64,000 nucleotides of DNA from Nymphaea colorata (taxonomy: Eukaryota > Streptophyta > Magnoliopsida > Nymphaeales > Nymphaeaceae), in the NCBI RefSeq assembly GCF_008831285.2, contig NC_045144.1:23515716-23579715 (forward strand), in the 5' to 3' direction. Shown piece by piece: positions 10,108-22,445 of this stretch; within the stretch, counting starts at the first letter, position 1, and the number at the start of each line of letters is the position of its first letter. The notes under the pieces were generated by a model. The model was not told where the DNA came from. It did not search any database and was given only the letters and a program-made list of their open reading frames with translations. Both the position numbers and the translations under genes were made by a program.

Positions 10108-12149
10108 ATGGCGAGCGAGGGGTTTCATTATTGTTAGGTAGCTAACAAGGTGGTGATCCTTCCATATAGACTTATATGGCAGTTGGAAGTGCCTTCTGGC
10201 CTATCCAACTGAAAATTTCATATTTAGTCCTTTGCCACACATATATCAGTATGAATTGCATCTCCCCCACTCGATGTAACTTCTTTCTTCTTCGACTGAA
10301 TGGACGTATTCATGTCTCCAGACCTGTCAGATTCAAAAGCAAAATCATCTCGCAAGAGTGTGTTTTCCAGATGCTAATGCATCTAGAAAAAGCTGAGTTG
10401 CTGACAACCAGTTCCCAAGGCTTGGAAGTTCAGGAGGTTGCAAATTGCCTTTATTGAACCACCACAAACACCAACATTACTGCCGCCAAATGCAGTAGAA
10501 GCAGCTGCAGCAGTAAGGCTTCAGTTGCATTTGTTAATTATTGTCAGTAAGGCTTCTGTTGCCTGTGTAACTTAGTAGTAGTCTGAAAGCCTATTTTCAG
10601 TGTTATATAATTTCCTTTTTGTTATGTCCAGTGCCTATCATTACTCTCACTCTATTTCTTGGTTGGTAAAGTGGATGGTAATTAGTTTCTTATCATTTCT
10701 GTGTGGGGTAGTGGAGATTATTTTTCTTGTCGATAACTTTATGGTGATTATTTAATATGGCCAGTTTGTTTAGGACTGTCATAGCAGTTTAATATGAACC
10801 TTCCATAATCACGTAGGTTATTTTAATTGAACTATTACATTAGTATGTAACTATGTGCAAAGTAATGTTTTTTTATATCTTTAGCTTTACTTTTATTAAT
10901 ATACAAGAGATTCAAAAAATCCACATGCCTGATGATGGGGGAGCCTTTGAGTCTTCAGGTTCGTCCGCCCCAGTGAATCTGCAATTCTTCCCCAAGATGG
11001 TATGTCAACTTTTTTACTTGAATCAGACAAAATGCATGCACAATTGATCATACTCTTCCTTTTAATTTTTTTTATTTTCTATTTTATAGTTTATTTCTTC
11101 TTAAACTAAATTTCTATGTCGAATGTTCTATGATCCGAAGATGATGATATATATATATATATATACCAAATTATTTGACAGACTAATTTATTGCATTAAA
11201 AGACAGTCGACCAATAAGCTCGAAGGTCAAATCACTTTGGATACAACAAGGACCTCGGAAATAAGAACCAATTCATAAAGCTAAAGTCCCTCCAACCAAA
11301 ACATTGGTAACAAAATGGCAGCCCCCCTTGCATAAATTTCTGGCTCCTCCCCTAGTAAAATCTACGTGTGATTTCTTTAATTTTTTCCATTCTTCTCTTT
11401 TTCATGTACATAATTTCCTTAATTTTTTCCCATTCTTATCTATTTCCAATGAATTTCGTTCAACCCATTCCTACATGGTTCAATATATAAATGATTGTAT
11501 AGTGCATTTCAATCTTTTGTGTTGCAGGCTGTTGCCATAGTTGGGTTTTCGTGTGCTTCAGCAAACATCGCTTGAGAACTCTGGTACTCGCATGGAAATG
11601 GATGAAGCAGAACATGGCTGCAGTTCTCTTGGATGCAATCATAGGGGAACTCTATCCAGCTGTTGGTCATAGCCTAAGTCCATGCATTGCACCTGCTGAT
11701 GAATTGATGAAAACTCCCAAAAGTCGCTTGGAAGGGGAAGCTGATCATCATCGTCTTGTACAAGAAACTTAGCCTAGGTGCATGACAAGCATCATCCAAT
11801 TGAGGAACATGGGACTGTATTAGGCGAGCTGAAGTTGAATCCATAGCATTGCAGCAGCTAGTAGGTATATCATTAGTAGTGGTCTGGGCGGAACCGCATT
11901 CCGGTGCTTCATGTGCAAAGTGTTTCATTGCTTGCAGCTGATGAACGTCCCATGTATACTGGTCAGGATTCAGGAAGTTGGATCTTCCTAGTGACCTTTG
12001 ATAGCTGTGGGTTGATTGCAGGCCTGCTGCCATGAAAAGACATCCAAGGCCTTGTTTGATAGGGTAAGTTGTTGCCACGTTATTCTTTGAAAGGTTGTGG
12101 GTGCATGGTGATGAAGTATTGTATAATGTAATTTTTTAAATACGGAGTT

Positions 12150-12245
<96 letters not shown>

Positions 12246-12457
12246 GTGTGCTGCTAACACTGAAACAGGGAGGCAATTTTATATTATTCGTGTGTGGACC
12301 GGGGGGTTGCAAAATCCGATACTGGCCGGAATTTGATAAGAGTCGGCGTTCCCGACCCTTGGCAAGGGCCGGGGGAGAGCGGTCGTCTTTCCATCCACAA
12401 TGCGGAGATTGTAATATGAAAACTTTTGGTGGCTCATTTGTTGCCCCACTAAATGTG
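10108..12457. other. Intergenic stretch without a recognisable gene
   Basis: Short ORFs here (10176-10457, 10853-11047, 11304-11540, 11551-11772 on plus) show no family motif I recognise. A coding-like patch around 10470-10510 (proline and alanine codons) and another at 10925-11000 could be worn exons of an old gene, but reading frame and splice sites do not connect. TA tracts lie at 11148-11165 and 12154-12243. A short GC-rich patch lies at 12295-12390. Confidence 0.5.
12154..12243. repeat. TA microsatellite (about 45 units)
   Basis: An uninterrupted TA run of about 90 bp. It is the source of the long Tyr-Ile ORFs on the minus strand, which are not genes. Confidence 0.95.
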
Positions 12458-13019
12458 ATTCTGAAATTTAAAGAAATAGAGTACACGGGAAGTCATGAGT
12501 TTTGCTCATCCTGCAAGCAACACATATTTGTTTCTTTTCTAAATAGAGAAAGGCCGGCGACCAATGCCAACATTAATTACCCTCGTTCTCCTTCTGATCA
12601 GCACATGCAATTTTGAAAATTAATTGAATATAATTAATCCATTTTGTCCATGCAATATTAACCCATTTAGAGAAATATTCAACAAACGATACTGCGAAAG
12701 GATGAAATTTGATTATCACTTCGTTATCTTTTGCATGTAAATCCTTCTACAGAAAACAGACGTCTAATCATGACACCGTGCAAGAAAGACTTCATCAAAT
12801 TTAAATTCGAAAGAACTTTTACTCGAAGGAGGTGCTGCAAGGGTAGATTAGTTTTAGAGTTTGACCATTACACACTCCCACATCTTCGTTCGTACAGTAT
12901 TTACTTTGGATATTTGGAGAGTTTATTGTTCTACTTCCCCAATTTTTGCAACAAATTTAAAGTATTCCATGAATATGCCTTAATTTTTTGGGTAGATAGA
13001 ATACATGAAACAGTAATAT

Positions 13020-13650
13020 ACTGTTATTGTTGGCAAACATCCGTGTAACGTTTGGCAACAGGACACATTTTGAATATTCCATAAATCTGCCTACATTTGT
13101 CCTATATGAATTTAACCAAAAAATTCAACACTTAACCCTTAGCACATTAAAACTTGGAAGCAATGTGATCAGAAGCCCAAAGACAAGATGCCCATTCCCA
13201 CTACCAGTTTTCATTACATGATTACAGTCAAGGACTCTGTAGATTAACAGGAAGTTTTTTGTAGTTGCCTTCTCCTAAGCAATCTATACATTCAACAAAG
13301 TAGCCTTGTTGGTCACGTAACTGGAAATTGTTAATTTTATTTCTTCCATGTTAACTATTTGCTCGATTAAATAAAATCGATTCGAACGTCTTCGTTGGCC
13401 TACTTCTATCCGCCATGGTGTGACTGGAATAATTTTTTTGATGCGACGACTCCTTCTTCGCTACTATAGTTATTCATTAAAAACAAATAATAATCGTCCC
13501 CCTGCAAGTCTGCCTTCTAGAAATTCTCCATATAGTCAACCAACTATGCTTCATGACGCAGCAAGGGATCACGATCATGATGCGCTTCAACAATGAAAGT
13601 CAGATTCGTTCGAATGGAAATCAATGTCTTAAATGCCAAATATTTTGTTA
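13020..13650 (-). pseudogene. Possible cytochrome P450 relic, copy A
   Basis: The minus-strand translation at 13650-13420 gives LISIRTNLTFIVEAHHDR then, after a stop, LVDYMENF and KADLQGD. The copy B equivalent reads more openly. This resembles the P450 segment ahead of the I helix, but no heme-binding motif survives here. Stops and frameshifts are frequent. It is shared with 55333-55994, so it predates the duplication. The family assignment is tentative; an unrelated dead gene is possible. Confidence 0.25.
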
Positions 13651-13719
13651 GCTGGCGTCCTGGCTACTCTGTGTAGACTCACACCAACTAAACTCATGGG
13701 CCCTGCCATCTTAAACAAT

Positions 13720-15180
13720 TACCGAGAGATGTTATTAATTTCATCATATGCATATATTCTACAATTTAACTGCACAATCATTTTCCTAGAACATGGTGCA
13801 TAAGAGTTATTGAAAGCATTTCAGACTTCAAAGGAAGTTCTTTTACGCCTATAACGTTTAATTTCTAGAATAGATCCAGCGAGGCAAGGCCGCAAGAGAT
13901 TCCAGCGCTTAACAATTACAGGTTTCTTTTTGTGTTCCAACTAACATGGTTTCGATTAACAAATGCTAGTGCTTTGTTGAAAAGCACAAGTACATGGTGT
14001 TAAAAAGATTAATTTTTAATTGGGTTTGGATTTGATATATATCCAAAATCCATGTCCAAAGATAAAAGGACAAGTAAACGAAAAGGTGCTTTAAAGACAC
14101 CTTATTTGGTGTAGAGTTTTAATTCTATGTCTCTTCGGAATTTACCAAGAGATTTCCACGTTCTTTCGTACAAAGTTGTACCATTCGTTTTAGGGCTCTA
14201 TATAAAACTTTCTCTTTCTGCAAAATGTATGCCTATTGCTTCTCTTATTAAAATAATATCCTTGAGTGCACTTGACCAACAATGAGAAGGAATTTTTTAT
14301 ATCTCTTTCCTCTCAATCTTATTTCTATGGCTATTTACATTTTTTTTGCCACATAAGTAAGATACTCAAAAATTTCAAGAAGTGGCAGTATCAGACCTAA
14401 GGTTGAAAACCTCATCAAGGTTGAAATTAAGGTGGTGAATTTGAATAATTCGATTGCTAATCTTTCTCAACATTACATATCATGATCTTTAGGGTGAAGA
14501 ACATGATTTTTTGAGTCAAAATGAAGACTCCATTTACCTCGCAAGGGATTTAGGAGATTGTTCAAGCGGTTGCGAAGAAATGATAGATGATGTGATTTTT
14601 ACATCATGGACATATGCAAAACAAAAAAGAAATTGAAGCATAAGAAAAGCAAAGACACAAGGACATTTCTATGCATCCAGGTAGGGGTAAGTGATATGAT
14701 CTTACCCCATATCACGAGTGCAACTTCATCCAAAGAAGCTTGAAATATCTTAAAAAATGAATTTCAGGTCTCCAAAAAAATCATCAACGATTATGGAGAG
14801 ATTTTGATACATTATTTAAGGAGAACAATAAATCTACACAAAAGTGCTTTTTTCGAATTATTGAAATTAAAAACAAACAGGAAATTATGGCGCTAAATTT
14901 GAAGAAAGAAAAATGTTTGAAAAAAATTTAAGAAGTTCACAACAGAAGTACAATTATGTCACATTCCCCATAAAAACAGCAAAAAAATATCAACTTAGTA
15001 GTGATTACAGGAGTTAATGGGATCTCTTAAGGCACATGAGATAGGCAAATTGCGAAGATTGAGCCTCAAAATACGGAGCCTGCCTTCCAAGCAAGACTCA
15101 ATACTGATGAAGAAAAAGATATTTCCAATAACGAATATGAATTTCCAAATGGAAGACGATTTGATTGTTCGGCATTGCTG
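13720..15180. other. Intergenic stretch, nothing recognised
   Basis: AT-rich sequence without transposon motifs or convincing ORFs. It has no counterpart in copy B, where 56035 is followed after about 500 bp by the block matching 15185. Confidence 0.4.
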
Positions 15181-16246
15181 CTGCAGGTTTCTAGAGTTAC
15201 GCGTTCTACTTAGCAGAAAAATGGAATTTAGTAAGTCGATCTTCTCGGATGGGTGATAAAGAAAATATATCATGTACTGTTTCTTGAATGTGAATGCGAC
15301 ACCTAGACGATCGAGTATTGCCACAGGGACTATTTCCAACATATATATTAACAATTAGCCAAACTTGTAGAGATTTCCAACAACTTGTAGAGCTGGCGGC
15401 TTTCTCTGATCCTGATGGGTTTCTTAGCCAACATATATACTAACAAGAGTTGTGTGGAGACAGAGTTGACATACTACCAACCATTGGCAGTGAAACCACA
15501 AAACCACCAATGAGCTCAAAAGCTACAGACAACTTGGGTGAGAAGATGCTTGTGGCAATCCAGGAGTTGAATTCAAAACAACAGGCCATGATGATAAACC
15601 ACATGGTTTTGTTAGGTCGATGGTCCATTAGTAATGTCAAATAACGACGGATTCATGAATCACGTAGGCTTTTTAATTACTTTTGGTTACTTGTCTCGCC
15701 TGCAACTGACCACCGATCTCCAGGTGCAACTTGAATGACTTCTGATTCGCTTTAATTTGCGTGTGGCCAGATATAGAGTACCAAGTTGGCAATAATTAAT
15801 CTTTTCCTAATTGACTCACGTTAACAAGGTGGAAACTAAAATATTCTCATATTTAATTTGTTGTTGTTAGAGCCGGTAGGAGGTCCCAACCCTGATTTAA
15901 TTTGGTACGCCTAGAAATTGGTAAACCGCCAAACATGTATATTTTGACAATGACGTAAGTTGAATATGTCAGAGATTAAATTATATACATCATTCATACT
16001 TCTCATATACCGCTACCTCTAATGTTGGCGCAAGTTTAGCCCCGAAACTTCTGGTCATATGGTCTGTTGTCCACCAATTTTAAACCATACAGGCTTGGCA
16101 TGATATTACTTCATGCACTAATTCCCAACTGATGACATAATTAAATTCTTCTCTTTCCTTTCTGCTTCATCAATAAGAAATACTCAACAAGCAGTTAATT
16201 GGAAATAAAGTAATTTAGTAGTTAAAAAAAAAAAAGTTCTTTAGAG

Positions 16247-16254
16247 ATCCAAAC
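16247..16254. repeat. 8-bp target-site duplication ATCCAAAC, left copy
   Basis: It is identical to 17230-17237 and directly abuts the element start TAGGGCTCGG. Eight base pairs is the hAT superfamily target length. Confidence 0.9.
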
Positions 16255-16399
16255 TAGGGCTCGGCGTCAAACTAGGACTAGGCGTCAGGTTGGGCCAGGG
16301 AAAACATGGCCCTGGCCAGGCCCGGGCCCGTTAGGCCGGCCCGGCAGCGGTCCCGGGCCGGATAGTCCGGCCCGGCGGCGGCCCGGCCGGCCCGACTCC

Positions 16400-16795
16400 C
16401 GGGCTCCCGCCTCCCCCTCCCGCAGTCCCGCTCCCCCTCCTCCTGTCCTCCCTCTCCCTCTCCCCCTCCTCCTGTCCTCCCTCTCCCTCCTCCTCCCTCT
16501 CGGCTCCCCCTCTCCCTTCCCGTCTCCCTCTCCGCTCTCCCTCCTCCTCTCCCCCTCCTTCCTTTCCCTCCCTCTCTGGTCCCCCTTTCCCTACCGCTCC
16601 CCCTCTCCCTCTTTCTCCTCCTCTTACCCTACCGCTCCCCCTCTCCCTCTTTCTCCTCCTCTTTCCCTACCGCTCCCCCTCTTTCTCCTCCTCTCTGTTC
16701 CCCCTTTCCCTACCGCTCCCCCTTTCCCTCTTTCCCTACCGCTCCCCCTCTCCCTCTTTCTCCTCATCCCCGCTCCCCCTTTCCCTACGATTTTC
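16400..16795. repeat. CTCCCCCTCTCCCTC minisatellite (pyrimidine tract)
   Basis: About 400 bp almost entirely of C and T on the plus strand, built from variants of CCGCTCCCCCTCTCCCTC and TTTCTCCTC. The longer subrepeat CCCTACCGCTCCCC recurs at least five times between 16590 and 16750. It is a candidate for triplex formation. Confidence 0.85.
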
Positions 16796-16799
16796 CGTT

Positions 16800-17060
16800 T
16801 CATCTTGCTCATCGTCGTCAATGAGCCGCCATGAAAACCGGCATATCTTTTGAGAGATCTCTGGACTTGTTCAGCGGGGCGGCGAAGCCGCATGGAGAAG
16901 TCGCCGTAGGCGTAGTCGGCTTCCTAACTCGCCTCAGCGCGTTCCATCCTCTCACCCACCACTCGCCGCGGATGCACGACGACCTCCGCGTGGACCGGTC
17001 GGACGGGAAGCGGAGAGGGGAGGGGGAGCCGGCCGTCGGGCGTCTGTGTTGCACGCCAAA
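16800..17060. other. Unique GC-rich insert inside the hAT element, possible captured gene fragment
   Basis: Sequence between the pyrimidine tract and the right GGCCCGG-rich end. It is open on plus (from ATG at 16831) and also on minus (17054-16818). The plus frame begins MKTGISFERSLDLFSG and runs into the repeat; the minus frame ends MAAH. I do not recognise either as a known protein. Non-autonomous DNA transposons often carry pieces of host genes, so a captured exon is possible, but the origin is unproven. Confidence 0.3.
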
Positions 17061-17229
17061 AGGGCCGGGCTGGGCCTCAGTTTGGGTGGACCGGCCCGGT
17101 ACCCGGCCCGGCCCGGTACCCGGCCCGGCCCGGCAATTTTACGGGCCCGGGCCCGGGCTTCAGGCCCAATGGGCCGACCCGGGCCGGGGAAAACCTGGCC
17201 GGGCCGGCCCGGCCCGATACCCACCTCTA

Positions 17230-17237
17230 ATCCAAAC
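17230..17237. repeat. 8-bp target-site duplication ATCCAAAC, right copy
   Basis: Identical to 16247-16254, immediately after the element end CCACCTCTA. Confidence 0.9.
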
Positions 17238-18533
17238 AGTGAGCAAAAAATTGAGAATGAGAATAACAACTTTCACGGACATTAATTTCATGTAAATAGG
17301 TTGCCCTTGGATCTCCCACCCAAGCATTACTTTTTATTATAACTAAAAGATTATTAAAAGCGGATGCAATTATAAGAAGGATAACGAAAGAATAAAAAAT
17401 TATCGTAATATTTATCATTTTTCTTTTGCCAGAGTAAATATAAGAATTATGTAAACAGATTATAAGTTTTTCTTTATTATTAAGATGAATTGCCCGAGAG
17501 TTCCTAACGTGCCACTTGTAGCATATATTTAAAATTTTTCTACGGTTTTCCAAAAAAAAAAGACCTTCCACCTTTGAAAGTATAAATTTTTAAGTAAATA
17601 ATCAATGCAATGCACTAAGTAATCCTTTTTCACTTAATGCTAACGCATGCAAGACAAATAGGTCATATGGGACGTTCGGGCAGTGCCATATGCATGGAAC
17701 TATTAGCCCAGTCAGTGTACAAGTAATTGATTAATCAAATTATATATTCTTGAGTCATCTGTCCTTTATATTGCTCAAGAAGAGTGCAGAAGCCCACACT
17801 CCACCCCTTGTCCCTCTATTCATAACCAATAACACACAATTAATCTTCATATTTATTCAGTAATATATTTTATTATTTCAATAAACAAATATAAGAAAGC
17901 ACAACAACATATTAAAAGAGTGCAAAGAGTAGGAGGTAAATCCAACCTGCAATTCAAATTAATTTCACAAAAAATTAAAACGCTACGTACAAGAGGCTCA
18001 GAAGTACTCAGCAAGGGAAGCATGCATGAAGTTTAATTCATGGTCCAGGTGCGGGCAACTCCAATCAGACTGTGGCAACTGCACTGCCCTTCCGCGAAGC
18101 GGCGAGCGAGAGTCCCCAATCCCTTTCCAAGAGAAAGTTAGATAGCAGAAATATTGAAGCACATGACTGCATGCGGCCTGTATTTAAAGCTTCGGCCATT
18201 TGTACGAGCGTCAGTACAAGGAGATTGATGGCGGTAGTACTGAGTGCGAAGGACAATTGGAGTATCCATAGAAAGGAAAATGCAACGGCAAATTAAATTA
18301 TTAAAGGCTGAACCCACGGTACAATCACAATTTTACAAGTGGGGAAAGGTGAAAGCATTTGATTGTGCACAAAAGTTCAAGAAAGGAAATAGATAATCAA
18401 TTGGAGTAATCCGATAATTTGAGCAAAATCGTAACTCCAAGCCTAACCTCTGGTTTTTGAAGACTAAAACTTTCATACATCACGTATAATGAAAGTATCA
18501 CGTCTAATGAAAGTAAAGTTGGCAATCGGGGGT

Positions 18534-18534
<1 letters not shown>

Positions 18535-18571
<37 letters not shown>

Positions 18572-18590
18572 CATATATATACACGGGTGA
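18535..18590. repeat. TA/TATG microsatellite
   Basis: TA repeat with a few G and C interruptions, responsible for a spurious Tyr-Ile ORF on minus. Confidence 0.9.
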
Positions 18591-20254
18591 TTGGTAGGTA
18601 CCAGTCCACTTGGGTAAGAATAAAAACCAGACCTCTTAAATTCATGTTAAAAAATGCTTTAAGCAAAACATGGACCCTCTAATGTTTGTTTAACAGCAAA
18701 TTTAATATAAATCATGCTTTAGTTGAAGTCCTTTTTGTTAAACTGATCTTTATATTACCAAAATTGTGATGTTATAAGAGCCATTCATTATTTCACTTAA
18801 AAAAGCATTATTTAAGTGAGAAAACAACTAACTTAATGTATGATTCTCACCAAATCACTCTTCATATCATATTTTAAAGGCTACAATTCACAAAAATTAT
18901 TTTAATAATTAATTTCAATAGGTCAGGTTTTTTCTCTTACTCAACTCGTCTGATTTTTGCCAATTTTCTTATATAAATATATATATATAGTTTAGCGGTA
19001 TGACTCTATTAAATTTGCTTTGTATTATCTTACACGTTTCATCTGGGCTGGGGTAGCATAGAAGCTTTTTCGATCCTGTTAGAAAATGGACAGTGCTTGT
19101 CCTGCCGCTCACAAATAGGTAGTTTTTTTTTTCTTTTACAAATTTATGTACTTTCTGCTTGGGCATTAAGAGTATGAATATAATTATTAAAATATTTATA
19201 TAATTTAATTCCATTCACAGACTTAATTTTTACATATTGCTAATGTTTATGTCAACAATATGTATAGTTTAATTGTCTGGTACATATATGTCTTCTCGCA
19301 TAAATTTACGGCTCTGTCAATGACTTAATTTGACAATCTTGTTTTAGGTCCCAATCAACTGGCGTATAATACTGCAGGCGTTAGCCTCCGGCCTGTTATT
19401 CCAAAACCAAATGAAATTGCATGGAAAGTGGCTCGAATTAGTAATATTATCGATTAGAGGTCAAAGGCTCGATTGAGTTACAGAACTAATATTAATGCAC
19501 TAAAATTAACTTTCTTAATCCAAACAAAGGCGGCACGACGTCAGGCTTCTTGATGACACTTTCTTAAATTCCATTACCACAAGCAGCTTGGCTATAATTA
19601 ATTACACGTACACTTTGACAATTAATTTAATGTGTAGGAAGACAAATAATTTGGGAGGGAGAGGATCTCTGGCACGACTATCCGCTCAAGATCTTTGAAC
19701 ACGTCCACATCACATTCCTTGAATCTGATAATCCTGAGAGATTGCATGGCAGCAGCATTAGATAAACTACCCTATCATTAGTCTTTGTGATAGAATAGGC
19801 CCCATCTTCAGGCAGAAATTTTTTGTTGCAAAGGTTGAATTATAGTTTCAAAATTTTAAAGAGACCAAAATATATTTTTTTCAACTTTTTCTTTAAATCT
19901 GAACAGGGGGAGAGGTGGTGTGAAGGAACCGAATGAATAGCAAAGAGCCAGCAATTTGGAGAAGTGTTGCAATGGAAATCTCTCCTTGAAAGCTTGCCAA
20001 TTCTTTCTTAATTCAATGGGCAGACCAAACTTCTCCTAATCCATATAATATCACTTTTTCTTTTGCGGAATATCATGATGCTCTATAGTACTTTTTGGGG
20101 CCCTACAATCGTTGATTATGTTTAAATCGTACCATATGTTTTTCTTCTCAGTGTTCTAATGCCTTTTTTCTTAAATGATTAGATAAAATATTCGTCTTGC
20201 CGTCCCAACCTCTTGCTTAAGCACCTCCCAATTAACAATCACATATATATATAT

Positions 20255-20400
20255 ATATAGTCATTGGATTCCTCCAGCCATCCCTTAAATCCGGTTCACC
20301 TACACACACATATATGTGTGTGTGTGCTGTCATTGGATTCTTCCAGCCATCCACAAAGTCCGGATCTCTCACACAGAGACCATGACAGATGGGTTGCATG
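20255..20400. repeat. Short tandem duplication
   Basis: The block GTCATTGGATTCYTCCAGCC followed by ATCC and a TCCGG motif occurs at 20260 and again at 20330. A palindromic ACACACATATATGTGTGTG tract lies between the copies. Confidence 0.7.
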
Positions 20401-20475
20401 AACGGAGAATTTCAGCTTATATATATATATATATATATATGTATTCATTAGTATATCCAAGACAACTTAGGTCCA

Positions 20476-21180
20476 AGACACAAAAATCAGACCGCCAAGT
20501 TCTTGTAACAAAATGATCATAAACAACATATGAACATTCCAGTATGTCCATATAGATACTAATTCAACATAAAACATATATTATCAATGTTGTTTCGAAA
20601 AGAAGATACTTTGTTTTTTTCATGCAGTTCTTCTACCAGCCCCATTTTCTAATAGTTGGAATAGATTCTTTTTCTTTCTCTCTATTTCTCCCTGCCCTGG
20701 TCTTAATCCGTCCTTCCTCACACGGGTTTCAGGAGAAGGTGGGAGGAGTAGGGGAGGTAAGAGGAGTGGAAGAGATGCAAGGAAGAAAAGGGAGAGGAGT
20801 CAATGTCAAATAAATCTTTTAAAATTTGGTTCAACACGGTTTAACAAAGATGTAGGCAAGAAATATTAGGGTTGTTAGAGTTCTAAAAATCAATAGCAAC
20901 AACTTTTACTATTCTTTCGTACCGATCTTTCATACTTTTCAAACAAAGGAGCAAAAACTTTTTTTTTCTTTTTGCTCTATGCATCTCAGTCAGTACTATG
21001 AAGACATTCAAAAGGTGTGATCTCGTTGGCTGGTAAGAATATAGGCGTAGCTTGAATTGTAAGAAAGCTGCATCAGGTAGGGGTGGAAATTTTTGAAGCG
21101 TTCTTTTATGTCTGTGGCCAACGTTATGAGTCCCATGTTCAAGTAAACAAATTATGGTAAGGACAGCCACTTTTTATGCC
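20476..21180. other. Non-coding block shared with copy B (56790-57690)
   Basis: It matches copy B through the CATTTTCTAATAGTTGGAAT block (20643-20662) and the GGGTTGTTAGAGTTCT and GTGATCTCGTTGGCTGGTAA blocks. It carries no recognisable gene in either copy. Copy B has an added CT microsatellite. Confidence 0.6.
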
Positions 21181-22272
21181 ATAGTGCTTCCAGATAGGAA
21201 TAATAACATATATATGTATATAACCTCAAGTAAATTTCTAAGACGTCATCTATCTGATCTGATGCCTTGCCTGAAACCAAATTTTGGACCATTGGGTTCA
21301 TAGAAAACCCGATCCAAAAGCTATAGCTAATTAAATTTAAACTATGTGAATTAGGATGGAATGTTGAATTTCTTTTTTGATTTACGTCCAAATTAAATCC
21401 ATTTTAGAGAAAATTTTTCTTGGGAAGGGGAGGACACGCCTGGTCCGGAAGTGGCAGCAACAAAACCTCCCGTCTATCTCCGGTTCTGCGGCCGTCTGAA
21501 TATAAATTTTAGTGCACTCTCCAGGAGCAGGGGGCACGATCTGTTCCCAATTGATTAGGGACCTAAGCATTCTTCTAAATGATCGGCCCCGAGCATTCCC
21601 TGGATTGTAGCATAATGGCAATGAATAATTATTAATTCATGAAAGCGGTGGTTGCACAGCAAACGTCGTTGGCTTGCTAACCACCGCAACATGTTTAGGT
21701 AAAAATGCATGCTTAGGGAAAAAAAATATTGACAGGAACAATGGTTAGGCAAAAAAAAATGTTAATCCATCGATGCTTTTTATCAATGTGGTTGAAAGAG
21801 TTACGCGATTTAGCTTTCCAGGTCACGGGAAGCCCCGCATCCTCCAAATTAAGCCATTAAGTTCAAGCCTTCTAGTTCCTCTTTTATTTTTATAAATTGT
21901 TCGGTAATAAAAGGATTACAAACTGTCAAGCGACCAACTTTCAAAGGGCTAAAATTCTTAGAATTTGAACTTTTAAAAATCGGCGTATTGACCATGACCA
22001 CTGCCAGCCCCTGGCGCCACCCCGTGCCATGATGAGTTCAAATCCCAATTGTGCAATGTGCATACAGATGGCCTATTTTGATTTAATAAATTGAAAATCA
22101 AAATTTAATATGTTAAGTTCCAGTTACCCTCCTATGCGGCTTAATCTGGATGTAAATTGAAAGGACTGATCATAACTATGGGCCGAATGTACTTTTATAA
22201 TTATATTTCATATAGTATCTAAATAAAAGAAGCTTCATTTGGTTTTTCCGGAAGTAAAAAACAACAACCATT

Positions 22273-22443
22273 ATGGGTTGTTTGGTAATTAAAACACTTT
22301 GTGAGTGTTTTCCGAATCCACACGGAAGATTGAGATAGTTTTATGGATCACTAGAACTAAGTACTCATGAATCTGCCACAATCTTTAGGGCTGGGCATGT
22401 CCATGGAACGCTCACAAAGTGTTCTATTTACCAACCGACTCAT
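22273..22443. mobile_element. MITE-like element with roughly 31-bp terminal inverted repeats
   Basis: The left end GGGTTGTTTGGTAATTAAAA followed by CACTTTGTGAG mirrors the right end CTCACAAAGTG followed by TTCTATTTACCAACCGAC. Total length is about 170 bp with no coding capacity. No unambiguous target duplication was found, so the superfamily stays open (hAT or Harbinger-like). It lies about 1.9 kb upstream of the LPR start codon. Confidence 0.65.
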
Positions 22444-22445
22444 TG

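Larger units (their letters stand above)
16255..17229. mobile_element. Non-autonomous hAT-type element, 975 bp, GC-rich
   Basis: It starts TAGGGCTCGGCGTC and ends, in reverse complement, TAGAGGTGGGTATC. The 14-bp termini agree at 9 positions, and the flanks carry a perfect ATCCAAAC duplication. Both subterminal regions are packed with GGCCCGG/CCGGGCC words (16300-16400 and 17065-17215), a known feature of plant hAT families. The middle has a long pyrimidine tract (16400-16790) and then about 250 bp of non-repetitive GC-rich sequence (16800-17060). No transposase is encoded, so movement would depend on a partner elsewhere. Composition contrasts sharply with the AT-rich surroundings. Confidence 0.88.
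15410..20475. other. Copy-A-specific block of about 5 kb, mostly non-coding
   Basis: In copy B the flanking blocks are adjacent (around 56785-56790). Here they are about 5.07 kb apart. The block contains the GC-rich hAT element (16255-17229), a short GC-richer patch at 18040-18290 and TA repeats. No intact gene is visible. I cannot tell whether this is an insertion in A or a deletion in B: no clear target duplication flanks it. Confidence 0.5.

Noticed and set aside
11988-12486. Long Tyr-Ile ORFs on minus (also at 2515-2767, 4105-4464, 18397-18666)
   Set aside because: Pure products of TA or TATG microsatellites; no gene structure.
16624-16893. Arg/Gly/Glu-rich minus ORF
   Set aside because: Translation of the pyrimidine minisatellite within the hAT element.
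18040-18290. GC-richer patch with open frames on both strands, considered as organellar DNA or a small gene
   Set aside because: I could not match it to an organellar gene or a protein family; length and context are insufficient.
22020-22045. GTTCAAATCCC, a possible B box of a tRNA or SINE
   Set aside because: No A box at the right distance, no cloverleaf and no poly(A) or T terminator.
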